A DNA stretch of 64,000 nucleotides from Myxococcales bacterium (lineage in GTDB: Bacteria; Myxococcota_A; Bradymonadia; Bradymonadales; GCA-2716585): contig PBBL01000083.1 in NCBI GenBank assembly GCA_002716585.1, positions 31,698 to 95,697 of the forward strand, written 5' to 3'. The stretch's first letter is position 1. Every line of letters starts with the position of its first letter. Under the pieces are notes generated by a model. The model saw only the letters and a list, made by a program, of their open reading frames with translations, did no database searches and was not told the origin of the DNA. Of the stretch, positions 54,594 through 64,000 are shown in pieces. The position numbers were made by a program, and so were the translations under genes.

Positions 54594-56548
54594 ACCCAAC
54601 CCGACGTCCCGTGACCCGAAGATGGCCCATCACCCTCCTCCTGCTCAGCGGCCTCCTGCTGAGCGCCTGCCCGGTTCGCCAGGGCGGCCCGTCTGAGCAC
54701 GTCGAAGGGGGCGGCCCGAGTGACCCCGACGCCGACGTCCCCCCCGAGGCGCTCGCTGAGCTGGAGCAGGCGCTCTCCCTCATGGAGGAGGGGGCGCTCG
54801 ACGCCGCGCAGCGCAAGCTGGAGCGGGTCCTCGCCCAACACCCCGACTCCCCCGCTTCGGAGCGCGCGGCCCTCCTTCAGGCCGTGATTCAGGTCCGCGG
54901 CGGCGGCGGCCCCGAGGCGACACAGGCCCTCCGCGCCGCTGCGGAGGACGACGACCTCAGCCTCTCGGTGCGACGGACGGCGGCGGCCTACCTGGCGCTG
55001 CGCCAGGTCCAGGCCCGCGACCGCGACGGGGCGCTGGAGCTGCTCCGTGAGCTGTACCCGGGCAACACGCCGCCGACCCTGGTCGCGGAGGCCGATCGTC
55101 AGCCCCTGTTGATGCTGCTGGTGGACGCGCGGCGCGCCGAAGGCGATCCGCAGGCCACCTTCGAGGCGCTGAGCTGGCTCTATCAGCTGGGCGACGCGCG
55201 AGGGCGCGAGTTCGCCCGCGGGCGCGGCCTCGCGCTCGCTCGGACCGACCTCGACCCGGACGTCCGCGAGCGCCTCATGGGCTCGCCCGACGACTTCACC
55301 CGCGGCTACGCCTCGGTGGGGCACCTGGAGGCGGAGCTGGAGGCCGCTGACGGCGACGGCGAGCGGGTGCAGGCGCTCCGCGCCGCGCTCGCGGAGCTGG
55401 CGCCGATCCTGGCGCGCTTGAACGACGGCCAGCTCATCGACGCGCTGGAGACTCGCCTGGGCGCGTTCAGCGATCCGACGCCGCTGCGCATCGGGGCGCT
55501 GCTGCCCCTCTCCGGCTCCGATCGCCGTGTCGGGCAGAGGGCGCTGGGGGGGCTCCTGGTGGCCCAGGGCGCGTTTCGGGGATCGGCGCAGGGGGGGGTG
55601 ACGCTGGCGATCGAGGACACGTCCAGCAGCGCGAGGGGCGCCGCCAGCGGGGTCAAGGCGTTGGCGGCGCAGGGGGTGTCGGTGATCATCGGGCCGCTGT
55701 CGAACGCGGAGGCGATGGCGGCGGCGCGCGAGGCGGAGTCGCTCGGGGTGCCGCTGGTGGCGATGAACCTCGACCGCTCGGTGACGGAGGCTGGCCCACA
55801 CACGTTCCGGCTGTTTCTGGACAGCCGCCGGGAGGTGGAGGTGTTGCTCGGCGAGGCGGCGCGCGCTGGGGCGCGCCGGGTGGCGGTGCTCTACCCGGAC
55901 GTGCCGCTGGGGCGCGACGTCGCGTCCCAGGCCCGTGAGGTCGCGGAGGGGCTGGGCGTCTCCGTGGTGGAGGCGATCGGCTACAAGACCTCGGCCACGG
56001 ACTTCAGCAAGCTGGCCCGCGAGGTGAGGGCGGCGAAGGCGTCGGCGGTGCTCGTGCCCGACGTGGGGACGCGGGTGAGCCTGATCATGCCCTACCTCGC
56101 GGCGGAGCAGCTCTGGTGCACGCCGCCGGGTCAGGACGCCGGGGAGGGGCGCCGCGCGCTGCTCTGCCTGGGGACGGTGACGTGGCTGGAGGGGTCCCTG
56201 CTCACGCGGACGGCGTCCTACGTGCAGGGCGCGCGGGTCGCGGCGAGCTACGCCACGCAGGTCCAGACGCCCGAGAACGCCCGCTTCGTGCGCCTGCACC
56301 GAGCCTGGATGGGCGAGGACCCCGATCTGTTCGCCGCGTACGCCTACACCGCGGCGGCGCTGGCGCAGGCGCTGGTGAGACAGGGCCACACCGATCGCCT
56401 CGCGGTTCGCGGGGCGCTCAGCCGCCTCCAGGGGGCGCCAGGGTTGTTGAGCGACGTCACGAGCGCGCCGGGCGGCGAGCTGGTGCAGCCGCCCGCGCTC
56501 CTGGAGGTGCGCGACGAGGCGTTTGTCCCGCTCGGGGAGGGGCGATGA
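54581..56548 (+). CDS. TPR plus periplasmic-binding-fold lipoprotein (LppC/LpoA-like)
   Basis: 655 residues from a GTG overlapping the kinase end by 13 bases. The signal peptide ends in the lipobox LLSAC. Helical TPR-like repeats span about 60-290 (ALDAAQRKLERVLAQHPDSP). A type-1 periplasmic-binding fold follows (about 300-640: RIGALLPLSGSDRRVGQRAL, VIIGPLSNAEAMA, RVAVLYPD). This is the domain order of LpoA/LppC, the outer-membrane lipoprotein that activates penicillin-binding protein 1A in gammaproteobacteria, and of amino-acid-binding proteins. A peptidoglycan-synthase role is plausible but not proven here. Confidence 0.86.
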
Positions 56549-57858
56549 GCAGAGCGCTCGCGGTGATGGTGGGCGTGATCGTGGGGTTGGGTGCGCCAAC
56601 CCTCCTGAGCGCTCAGGAGACGGGCGGCGACGAGGTGGGCGCCGAGAAGGCAGACTCCAAGAAGGAGGAAGCCGAGAAGGGTAGGGCGGACGCCGAGAAA
56701 CAGGACAGCGAGCGGAAGGAGCGCAGTCGGCCGACGCAGTTCGGTGGCAAGAAGCCACACGAGATGAACGAGGCGGAGCTGGAGGAGGCGGGCTACCTCT
56801 GGGAGCCCGAGTCGGAGCACGGGCCGTCGCTCGTCGGCGGGTTGGTCGCGGCGGTGCCTGGCAGCGTCGTGCACGGGATGGGCCACTACTTCGTGCGCAA
56901 CTCCCAGGCGGGTCAGGACCTGCTCCTGCTGGAGCTGGGGGCGCTCGCCGCGCTGGGCGGCAGCGGCCTGTTGTATGGCCTCGTGGACAACCGCGACAGC
57001 TTCTGGGGGGAGACGGGGCTGCTCGCCCTCCAGATCGGCGGGGCGCTGTACTCCATCAGCTACGTTGCCGACGTCGTGGGCGTCTCGAAGGGGACCGAGT
57101 CCCAGCTGTCGCGTGTGTCGCAGCGGGTGGACGGCGTGCTCGTCGAGGGCGGCTACACCTTCCTGCTCGTCAACGATCTCCCCTGCGACGCCTCCAGCCC
57201 GTGTCAGGCGGTGGACGTCGGGTTGATGGCGCACCTGGGCAACGTGACCCTGCGCCCCTACGCGCGGCTGTCGATGTACCCGTTCAACACCTACGACGAG
57301 CTGGGGGTGGAGCTGAACTGGCACGTCGTGCCCGGGCAGAGCCCGCAGGAATACTTTGGCTTCGGTTTCTCCTTGTCCCAGGTGTCGTTCACGGGCTTGA
57401 AGGGCACCCAGCCCGACGCGAGCCTGATCACGGACGGCGTGGGTGGCGAGTCCCAGAATGACAGCAGGGCGGTGTCGCGGCTGGAGATCGCGTTGGCGGA
57501 TCTGAGCCTCGATCTGGAGGTCCTGTTGCAGCACCTGGACAACGTGCTGGTGCAAAGCTCCGCCGGGCTGGGGATCGGGTTCAACAGCGGCGAGCGGGCG
57601 GCGGTCCCCGGGTCTCGGCGCGCGCCGTACGTGTTCCTGGAGCACGCGTTCCTGTTCAACCTGACGCCTGAGCTGATGATGCGACCCTACTACATCTTCT
57701 CCGAGGCGGAGGCGGTGGGGCGGTCGAGCGAGTGGATCGGAGCGTTTGGCTTCGAGGCGGTGTGGACGCCGATGGCGGACTGGGACATCTACGTCGATGG
57801 ACGCGGCGGCAACGGCGCGATGGTCTCGTCGGGCGTGCGCTACAACATCTGGGAGTGA
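56545..57858 (+). CDS. Secreted protein with charged linker and C-terminal barrel-like region (437 aa)
   Basis: ATG overlaps the upstream TGA (ATGA) and has GGGGAGGGG before it. The signal peptide ends at LLSAQ. Residues about 25-65 are a Lys/Glu-rich segment (KADSKKEEAEKGRADAEK). From residue 90, hydrophobic segments (GLVAAVPGSVVHGMGHYF, LLLELGALAALGGSGLLYGL) and then alternating strands to the C-terminus (YIFSEAEAVG, GVRYNIWE) suggest an outer-membrane barrel. The family is not recognised. Operon position with the LppC-like lipoprotein points to an envelope role. Confidence 0.76.
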   Translation: MSRALAVMVGVIVGLGAPTLLSAQETGGDEVGAEKADSKKEEAEKGRADAEKQDSERKERSRPTQFGGKKPHEMNEAELEEAGYLWEPESEHGPSLVGGLVAAVPGSVVHGMGHYFVRNSQAGQDLLLLELGALAALGGSGLLYGLVDNRDSFWGETGLLALQIGGALYSISYVADVVGVSKGTESQLSRVSQRVDGVLVEGGYTFLLVNDLPCDASSPCQAVDVGLMAHLGNVTLRPYARLSMYPFNTYDELGVELNWHVVPGQSPQEYFGFGFSLSQVSFTGLKGTQPDASLITDGVGGESQNDSRAVSRLEIALADLSLDLEVLLQHLDNVLVQSSAGLGIGFNSGERAAVPGSRRAPYVFLEHAFLFNLTPELMMRPYYIFSEAEAVGRSSEWIGAFGFEAVWTPMADWDIYVDGRGGNGAMVSSGVRYNIWE

Positions 57859-57993
57859 GCGCGCGCCTGGGATGGTGTATGATGCGGATCGGCGCCATAG
57901 GCAAGGGGCTTGAGGGGTTTGACATCCCCGGGTGCGATCTCTAGAGTGATGGAGGCGCAAAGGCCCCTGGCTCACGTAGGATTGAAGTGTGCG

Positions 57994-60252
57994 ATGAGCA
58001 ACTCAAACAAAAACGCGATGGACGACGGTGGTTGGGGCGAGGACTTCGCCGCGGATCACACCACGGTGGACCCGACGCTGCTCGACCGCCTCGCGGCGTT
58101 GGACGCGAAGGAGGAGCAACCTCCGGGCGGAGGCGGGCAGTTCCCCTCTGAGCACACCGTGACGTTGGGGGTCGATGACCTCCTCGACGTCCAGGACGGG
58201 CCCACCCCTCCCGGGCCAGACCCAAGGCGAGAGGCGCACATGACAGGGCCACCCCCGATGGACGCGAATGGTGAGAAGACCCAGGTGTTCGTGCCAGCGA
58301 TGGAGGACGAGCCGTCGCGCGCGAAGCTCAAGGTGCTCCAGGGCGGCGGGCAGCAGAAGGAGTACATGCTCGCCCGCGACCGCGTGACGATGGGGCGAGG
58401 GACGAACAACGACATCCTCGTGCCCGACATCGCCATCAGCCGACAGCACCTGGAGATCATCCGCAAGCCGGACGGCACCTACAAGATGCGGGACATGAAC
58501 AGCGGCAACGGGACCAAGCTCAACGGGAGCCGGGTCATCGAGGGCGATCTGTTCGGCGGCGATCGGATCGAGATCGGGAGCACGATCTTTGAGTTTGTGT
58601 TGACCGGCCCGGGCGCGAGCCGCCCGGCAGGTGACCGCAACATCGTCATCCACCCGTCCGAGAAGCAGAGCAACTCCAGCCGCAGCGGAGGCTTCAACGC
58701 CCCCTCGGCCAGCCCGCAGAAGACGGCCACCTCGATCCCCAACTACCAAGCCGGGGCGCCCGGTCACAACGCCACCGTCACCCACTACCAGATGCAGCAG
58801 AACGCCGCCGCCCCGGCCGCGGCGCGCTCCTCGAACCTGCTCCTGACGGCGCTCATCCTCTGCTTCGGCCTCCTCTTCATGGCGCTGGTGTTGGTGGTCG
58901 GCGCCAAGGTCTACATCGACAACCAGAAGACCAACACCACGGTCGCCGCCAACACCGACGTCGACAAGAAGGGCGCCTCCGACTTCTACCTTGAGGGCGT
59001 CGCGCTGGTTCAGGACAAGAAGTGGGAGGACGCCGAGGAGAAGCTCACCTTCGCGATGGAGCTGGCCCGCGACGAGCGCAACTTCCAGGTCCGCAAGGAC
59101 GCCGAGCGTCAGTTGGAGGTGGTCAACCAGGAGAAGGACTTCGCCAAGGAGCTCAAGCGCGGCAAGCAGTTCATCACAGACGGCGAGATGGTCGACGCCA
59201 TCGACAGCCTGGAGTCGATCCGCTCCCACTCGGTCTACTACAGCGAGGCGCGCGAGCTGGTCGAGAAGACCCGCAAGGACTACGCGGACGGCGTCGTCAA
59301 GGAGGCGCGCGTCGCCTTTGACGACAAGCGCTACGACGAGGCCGACGAGAAGATCTCCGCGCTCCTCGGGATCGTCCCCGACCACGACGGCGCCAAGGAG
59401 CTGCGCGCGGACATCCTCAAGCTCCCGCCTGAGATCCACACCCCGCGCCCGATCGCCGTCCGCACCAACAAGAGCAACACCCAGACCCGCGCCGACTGGA
59501 AGGCCCGCATGGAGGCCCGCAACAACAAGAAGGACGACGCGGCCACCGACGACACCAAGGGCGCCAGGGACACGACCCCCAAAGACGACAAGAAGGACAC
59601 CGCCGCCGTCGCCGCCAACACCAAGGGGAACGCCGGCGCCAACAAGGGCAACAAGGGCAACGACAAGGCCGCCCCCGGCGTCGTGAACTTCACCCCCGGC
59701 CTCACCATGTACCGCAGCAAGCAGTTCAGCGAGGCCACCGCCTTCTTCAACAAGATCGCCGCCGAGGAGGAGGGCTTCTACGCTCAAAAAGCCTCGACCC
59801 TCGCGCGGAGCATCCGCAGCTTTGAGCAGAGCTTCAACAAGGGCACCAGCGCCTACCAGTCCAACAACTTCAGCCAGGCGACCCGCTACCTGACCAACGC
59901 CGCGCGCCTCGACAAGGCGATCAGCGGCTCGGGCGGCTACTTCCAGGCCCAGCTCCGCGAGATGCTCGCGGAGAGCCACTTCAAGCAGGCCGAGACCGCC
60001 TTCAACACCCAGAACTTCGCCCGCGCGGGCTCCCACGCCAAGAAGGCCAAGAACTACAAGCCCAGCCACCCCGGCGTGCAGACCCTCCTCGGCCAGCTGG
60101 AGATCAAGGCCAAGTCGATGTACATCGACGCCATCAACAAGAAGGCCTCCGACCCCAAGCAGGCCAAGCGGATCGCCCAATCGATCCTCTCCATGCTCCC
60201 CAACTCCTCCGACACGCACCAGAAGGCCAAGAAGCTCATGAGCGAGCTTTGA
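57994..60252 (+). CDS. FHA-domain protein with membrane anchor and TPR-like repeats
   Basis: 752 residues from the ATG at 57994 (an ATG at 57949 is also possible; no strong ribosome binding site). A disordered acidic N-terminus precedes an FHA domain (about 105-215: MGRGTNNDILVPDIAISRQHLEII, MNSGNGTKLNGSRVIEGD). A membrane helix is near 280-300 (LILCFGLLFMALVLVVGAK). The periplasmic part is about 450 residues of helix repeats (EDAEEKLTFAMELARDE, EATAFFNKIAAEE) with a Lys/Asp/Gly-rich disordered stretch in the middle (GNKGNDKAAPG). It could read phosphothreonine made by the nearby kinases and scaffold envelope proteins. Confidence 0.88.
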   Translation: MSNSNKNAMDDGGWGEDFAADHTTVDPTLLDRLAALDAKEEQPPGGGGQFPSEHTVTLGVDDLLDVQDGPTPPGPDPRREAHMTGPPPMDANGEKTQVFVPAMEDEPSRAKLKVLQGGGQQKEYMLARDRVTMGRGTNNDILVPDIAISRQHLEIIRKPDGTYKMRDMNSGNGTKLNGSRVIEGDLFGGDRIEIGSTIFEFVLTGPGASRPAGDRNIVIHPSEKQSNSSRSGGFNAPSASPQKTATSIPNYQAGAPGHNATVTHYQMQQNAAAPAAARSSNLLLTALILCFGLLFMALVLVVGAKVYIDNQKTNTTVAANTDVDKKGASDFYLEGVALVQDKKWEDAEEKLTFAMELARDERNFQVRKDAERQLEVVNQEKDFAKELKRGKQFITDGEMVDAIDSLESIRSHSVYYSEARELVEKTRKDYADGVVKEARVAFDDKRYDEADEKISALLGIVPDHDGAKELRADILKLPPEIHTPRPIAVRTNKSNTQTRADWKARMEARNNKKDDAATDDTKGARDTTPKDDKKDTAAVAANTKGNAGANKGNKGNDKAAPGVVNFTPGLTMYRSKQFSEATAFFNKIAAEEEGFYAQKASTLARSIRSFEQSFNKGTSAYQSNNFSQATRYLTNAARLDKAISGSGGYFQAQLREMLAESHFKQAETAFNTQNFARAGSHAKKAKNYKPSHPGVQTLLGQLEIKAKSMYIDAINKKASDPKQAKRIAQSILSMLPNSSDTHQKAKKLMSEL

Positions 60253-60287
60253 GCCTCCTCCTCCGTCGCCCCTCTTGCGCGTCAACG

Positions 60288-60317
60288 TTCCAATCTGGAC
60301 CTCTCCGGTGCTATACT
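60288..60317 (+). promoter_or_regulatory. Promoter for the response regulator gene
   Basis: TTCCAA 60288-60293, 18 bases, TATACT 60312-60317. The -10 matches five of six consensus bases. The ATG is about 120 bases downstream. Confidence 0.5.
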
Positions 60318-60438
60318 CCCCGTAAGCCCTTCGGCAGGTGCTGGCGCCATGAGCCGGTTCGGGTCTTTCGTTCACACACAGCGCCCCGCTGCGCGAGATC
60401 TTTGCGAGGCGTGGTCTCACCATCCAGGGACAGGGTTC

Positions 60439-60828
60439 ATGACTGACAGGGAAACGCCGCTCATCCTCATCGCCGACGACGATCCGGAAATCCGCAAGCT
60501 CCTCAAGGCGCACCTCTCCACCATGGAGTGTGACATCATCGAAGCCTCGGATGGCGCCCTGACGCTGGAGAGCCTGATCGTCAACAAGCCCGACCTCATC
60601 ATCCTCGACGTCATGATGCCTGAGCTGAACGGCTGGGAGATCTGCAAGTACGTCAAGGAGCGCGAGGAGTACGAGAACACCGGCGTGTTGATGCTCACCG
60701 CCATCGGGGCCAAGGTCAACGAGCTCACCAGCCCGCTGTACGGCGCGGACGCCTACGTGGACAAGCCCTTCAACTTCGACGAGCTGGAGGCCAAGATCAA
60801 CGCGATCCTCGCGGAGAAGCGCGGCTGA
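60439..60828 (+). CDS. Stand-alone response regulator (receiver domain)
   Basis: 129 residues, a single receiver domain with no output. All key residues are intact: DDD near the N-terminus (IADDDPEIRK), phosphoacceptor Asp in LIILDVMMPELNG, Thr in LMLTAIGAK and Lys in YVDKPFNFDEL. It is CheY-like and probably regulated by a histidine kinase encoded elsewhere. The PEGA-domain gene follows 14 bases later, so they are likely co-transcribed. In contrast to the DUF4388 protein at 51293-52219, this receiver should be phosphorylatable. Confidence 0.94.
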   Translation: MTDRETPLILIADDDPEIRKLLKAHLSTMECDIIEASDGALTLESLIVNKPDLIILDVMMPELNGWEICKYVKEREEYENTGVLMLTAIGAKVNELTSPLYGADAYVDKPFNFDELEAKINAILAEKRG

Positions 60829-60842
60829 GGTGGGGTCTTCTG

Positions 60843-61538
60843 GTGGGGATTGGCTCCAGAGCGGCGCTCACCATGAGCGCGTTGTTGATCTTCGGCGCCG
60901 TCCCTTGGCCTGGACCCCTGGAGCTGGAGGCCAAGCCTCGCCGCGGGCGCAAGGCCTCCGTTGAGGTCGTCAGCCTGACGGATGGCGCCGAGGTCTACAT
61001 CGACGGCGCGCTCGTCGGCACGGTGCCGTTGGACGGCCCCATCGAGGTCACGCCCGGCGAGCACGTGATCAAGGTCACCAAGCCCGGCTACGTCGATTAC
61101 TACGCGGTCCACGACGTGCGGCGCGCGCGCGCCCCCCTGGTCGTCGAGGCCGACCTGATCCCCTTCAGCGGCATCGTCATCATCGACACCAGGCCCGCCG
61201 GCGCCCAGGTGCTCGTCGACGGCGAGTACCTGGGCGAGACCCCCTTTGAGGGGGAGGTCCAGAGCGGCGCCCGGCGCATCCAGGTGCAGCTCGCCGGGTA
61301 CGAGCGCTACGAGCGTCAGGCCGACGTGGTGGCGGGCGAGACCTACTTCATCGACCTCAAGCTGGAGGAGCAGTCCGGCCTGGGCGGAGGGCTGACCTCC
61401 GAGTGGTGGTTCTGGGGCGGGCTCGCGGCGGCGGCGGTGGTCGGGATCACGGTCGGCGCCGTGCTGGCGAGCGGCGGCGATGAGGGGGCGCCGCCCGCGG
61501 ACCGGACGTTGACGTTTGGGCTGGGGGTGCCGTTCTGA
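60843..61538 (+). CDS. PEGA-domain protein
   Basis: 231 residues from a GTG at 60843. It has a signal sequence (ALTMSALLIFGAVPWPGP). Two PEGA repeats follow: VSLTDGAEVYIDGALVGTVP-type (about 40-95) and IDTRPAGAQVLVDGEYLGE (about 110-165), each ending in a beta-strand with a G-x-H-x-I or similar turn. A C-terminal membrane helix (WFWGGLAAAAVVGITVGAV) anchors it. PEGA domains are found on envelope proteins, often with kinases. The function is unknown; coupling to the response regulator is by position only. Confidence 0.86.
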   Translation: MGIGSRAALTMSALLIFGAVPWPGPLELEAKPRRGRKASVEVVSLTDGAEVYIDGALVGTVPLDGPIEVTPGEHVIKVTKPGYVDYYAVHDVRRARAPLVVEADLIPFSGIVIIDTRPAGAQVLVDGEYLGETPFEGEVQSGARRIQVQLAGYERYERQADVVAGETYFIDLKLEEQSGLGGGLTSEWWFWGGLAAAAVVGITVGAVLASGGDEGAPPADRTLTFGLGVPF

Positions 61539-61560
61539 CGGGGAGCGGGCCCGTGAGGTG

Positions 61561-64000
<2,440 letters not shown>

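Overview
The window is G+C-rich (roughly two thirds by eye), densely coding DNA that reads as a chromosome segment of a myxobacterium-like bacterium (Myxococcota, former Deltaproteobacteria). The evidence is the gene repertoire: a secreted protease ending in a MYXO-CTERM-like tail, a retron-type reverse transcriptase with an N-terminal extension, paired ArsA/Get3-like ATPases, zinc-ribbon Ser/Thr kinases, a kinase/cyclase-like/AAA fusion, DUF4388 receiver proteins, a DUF1592-DUF1552 pair, and many lipoproteins with 'GC' lipoboxes. I cannot place it below phylum. No rRNA, tRNA, CRISPR array, integrase or transposase gene was seen.

Layout. 0-8.2 kb: 3' part of an Fpg/Nei-type DNA glycosylase without finger cysteines, an ABC exporter, a trypsin-like protease, a 65-residue basic protein, a large membrane/spermidine-synthase-like/TPR fusion, and a TerB-like protein followed by a zinc-ribbon membrane protein. 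8.2-16.3 kb: a 161-bp inverted-repeat element, an outer-membrane protein, a cupin, the ArsA-like ATPase pair, a propeller lipoprotein coupled to an ABC1/UbiB kinase, and RNase D. 16.3-22.7 kb: an M23-like lipoprotein, methionine aminopeptidase, a Tat-exported hydrolase, and two tandem coiled-coil proteins behind a promoter carrying LexA-like boxes. 22.7-31.5 kb: a cereblon-type CULT protein, the DUF1592/DUF1552 pair, and a leftward operon of retron RT, FGE/C-type-lectin-fold protein and MFS transporter with a structured ncRNA candidate upstream of the RT; then an AIM24 protein. 31.5-45 kb: an acetylornithine-deacetylase-like M20 peptidase, a DUF885 lipoprotein, a Cys-rich/FG-GAP lipoprotein, the 1233-residue kinase fusion, and several small lipoproteins and helical proteins. 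45-52 kb: a GFA protein, a VWA-FHA membrane protein, a flippase-like membrane protein, a dnaK interrupted by one in-frame TAG, and a degenerate receiver-DUF4388 protein. 52-64 kb: an envelope/signalling cluster (beta-barrel, Ser/Thr kinase, LppC-like TPR plus periplasmic-binding lipoprotein, beta-barrel, FHA-TPR protein, response regulator, PEGA protein), then the 3' part of dnaE running off the right edge.

How the genes fit together. Many proteins belong to envelope biogenesis and signalling: kinases and FHA readers, periplasmic VWA/PEGA/LytM domains and TPR scaffolds. The most notable accessory unit is the retron-like operon at 26.7-30.7 kb. Its RT carries both retron hallmarks (NAxxH and VTG), it overlaps an FGE-fold gene by an ATGA, and a foldable non-coding region bounded by a short inverted repeat lies just upstream. 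The other strongest signals are the ArsA pair with complementary lesions in the deviant Walker A motif, and the coiled-coil pair with LexA-like control elements.
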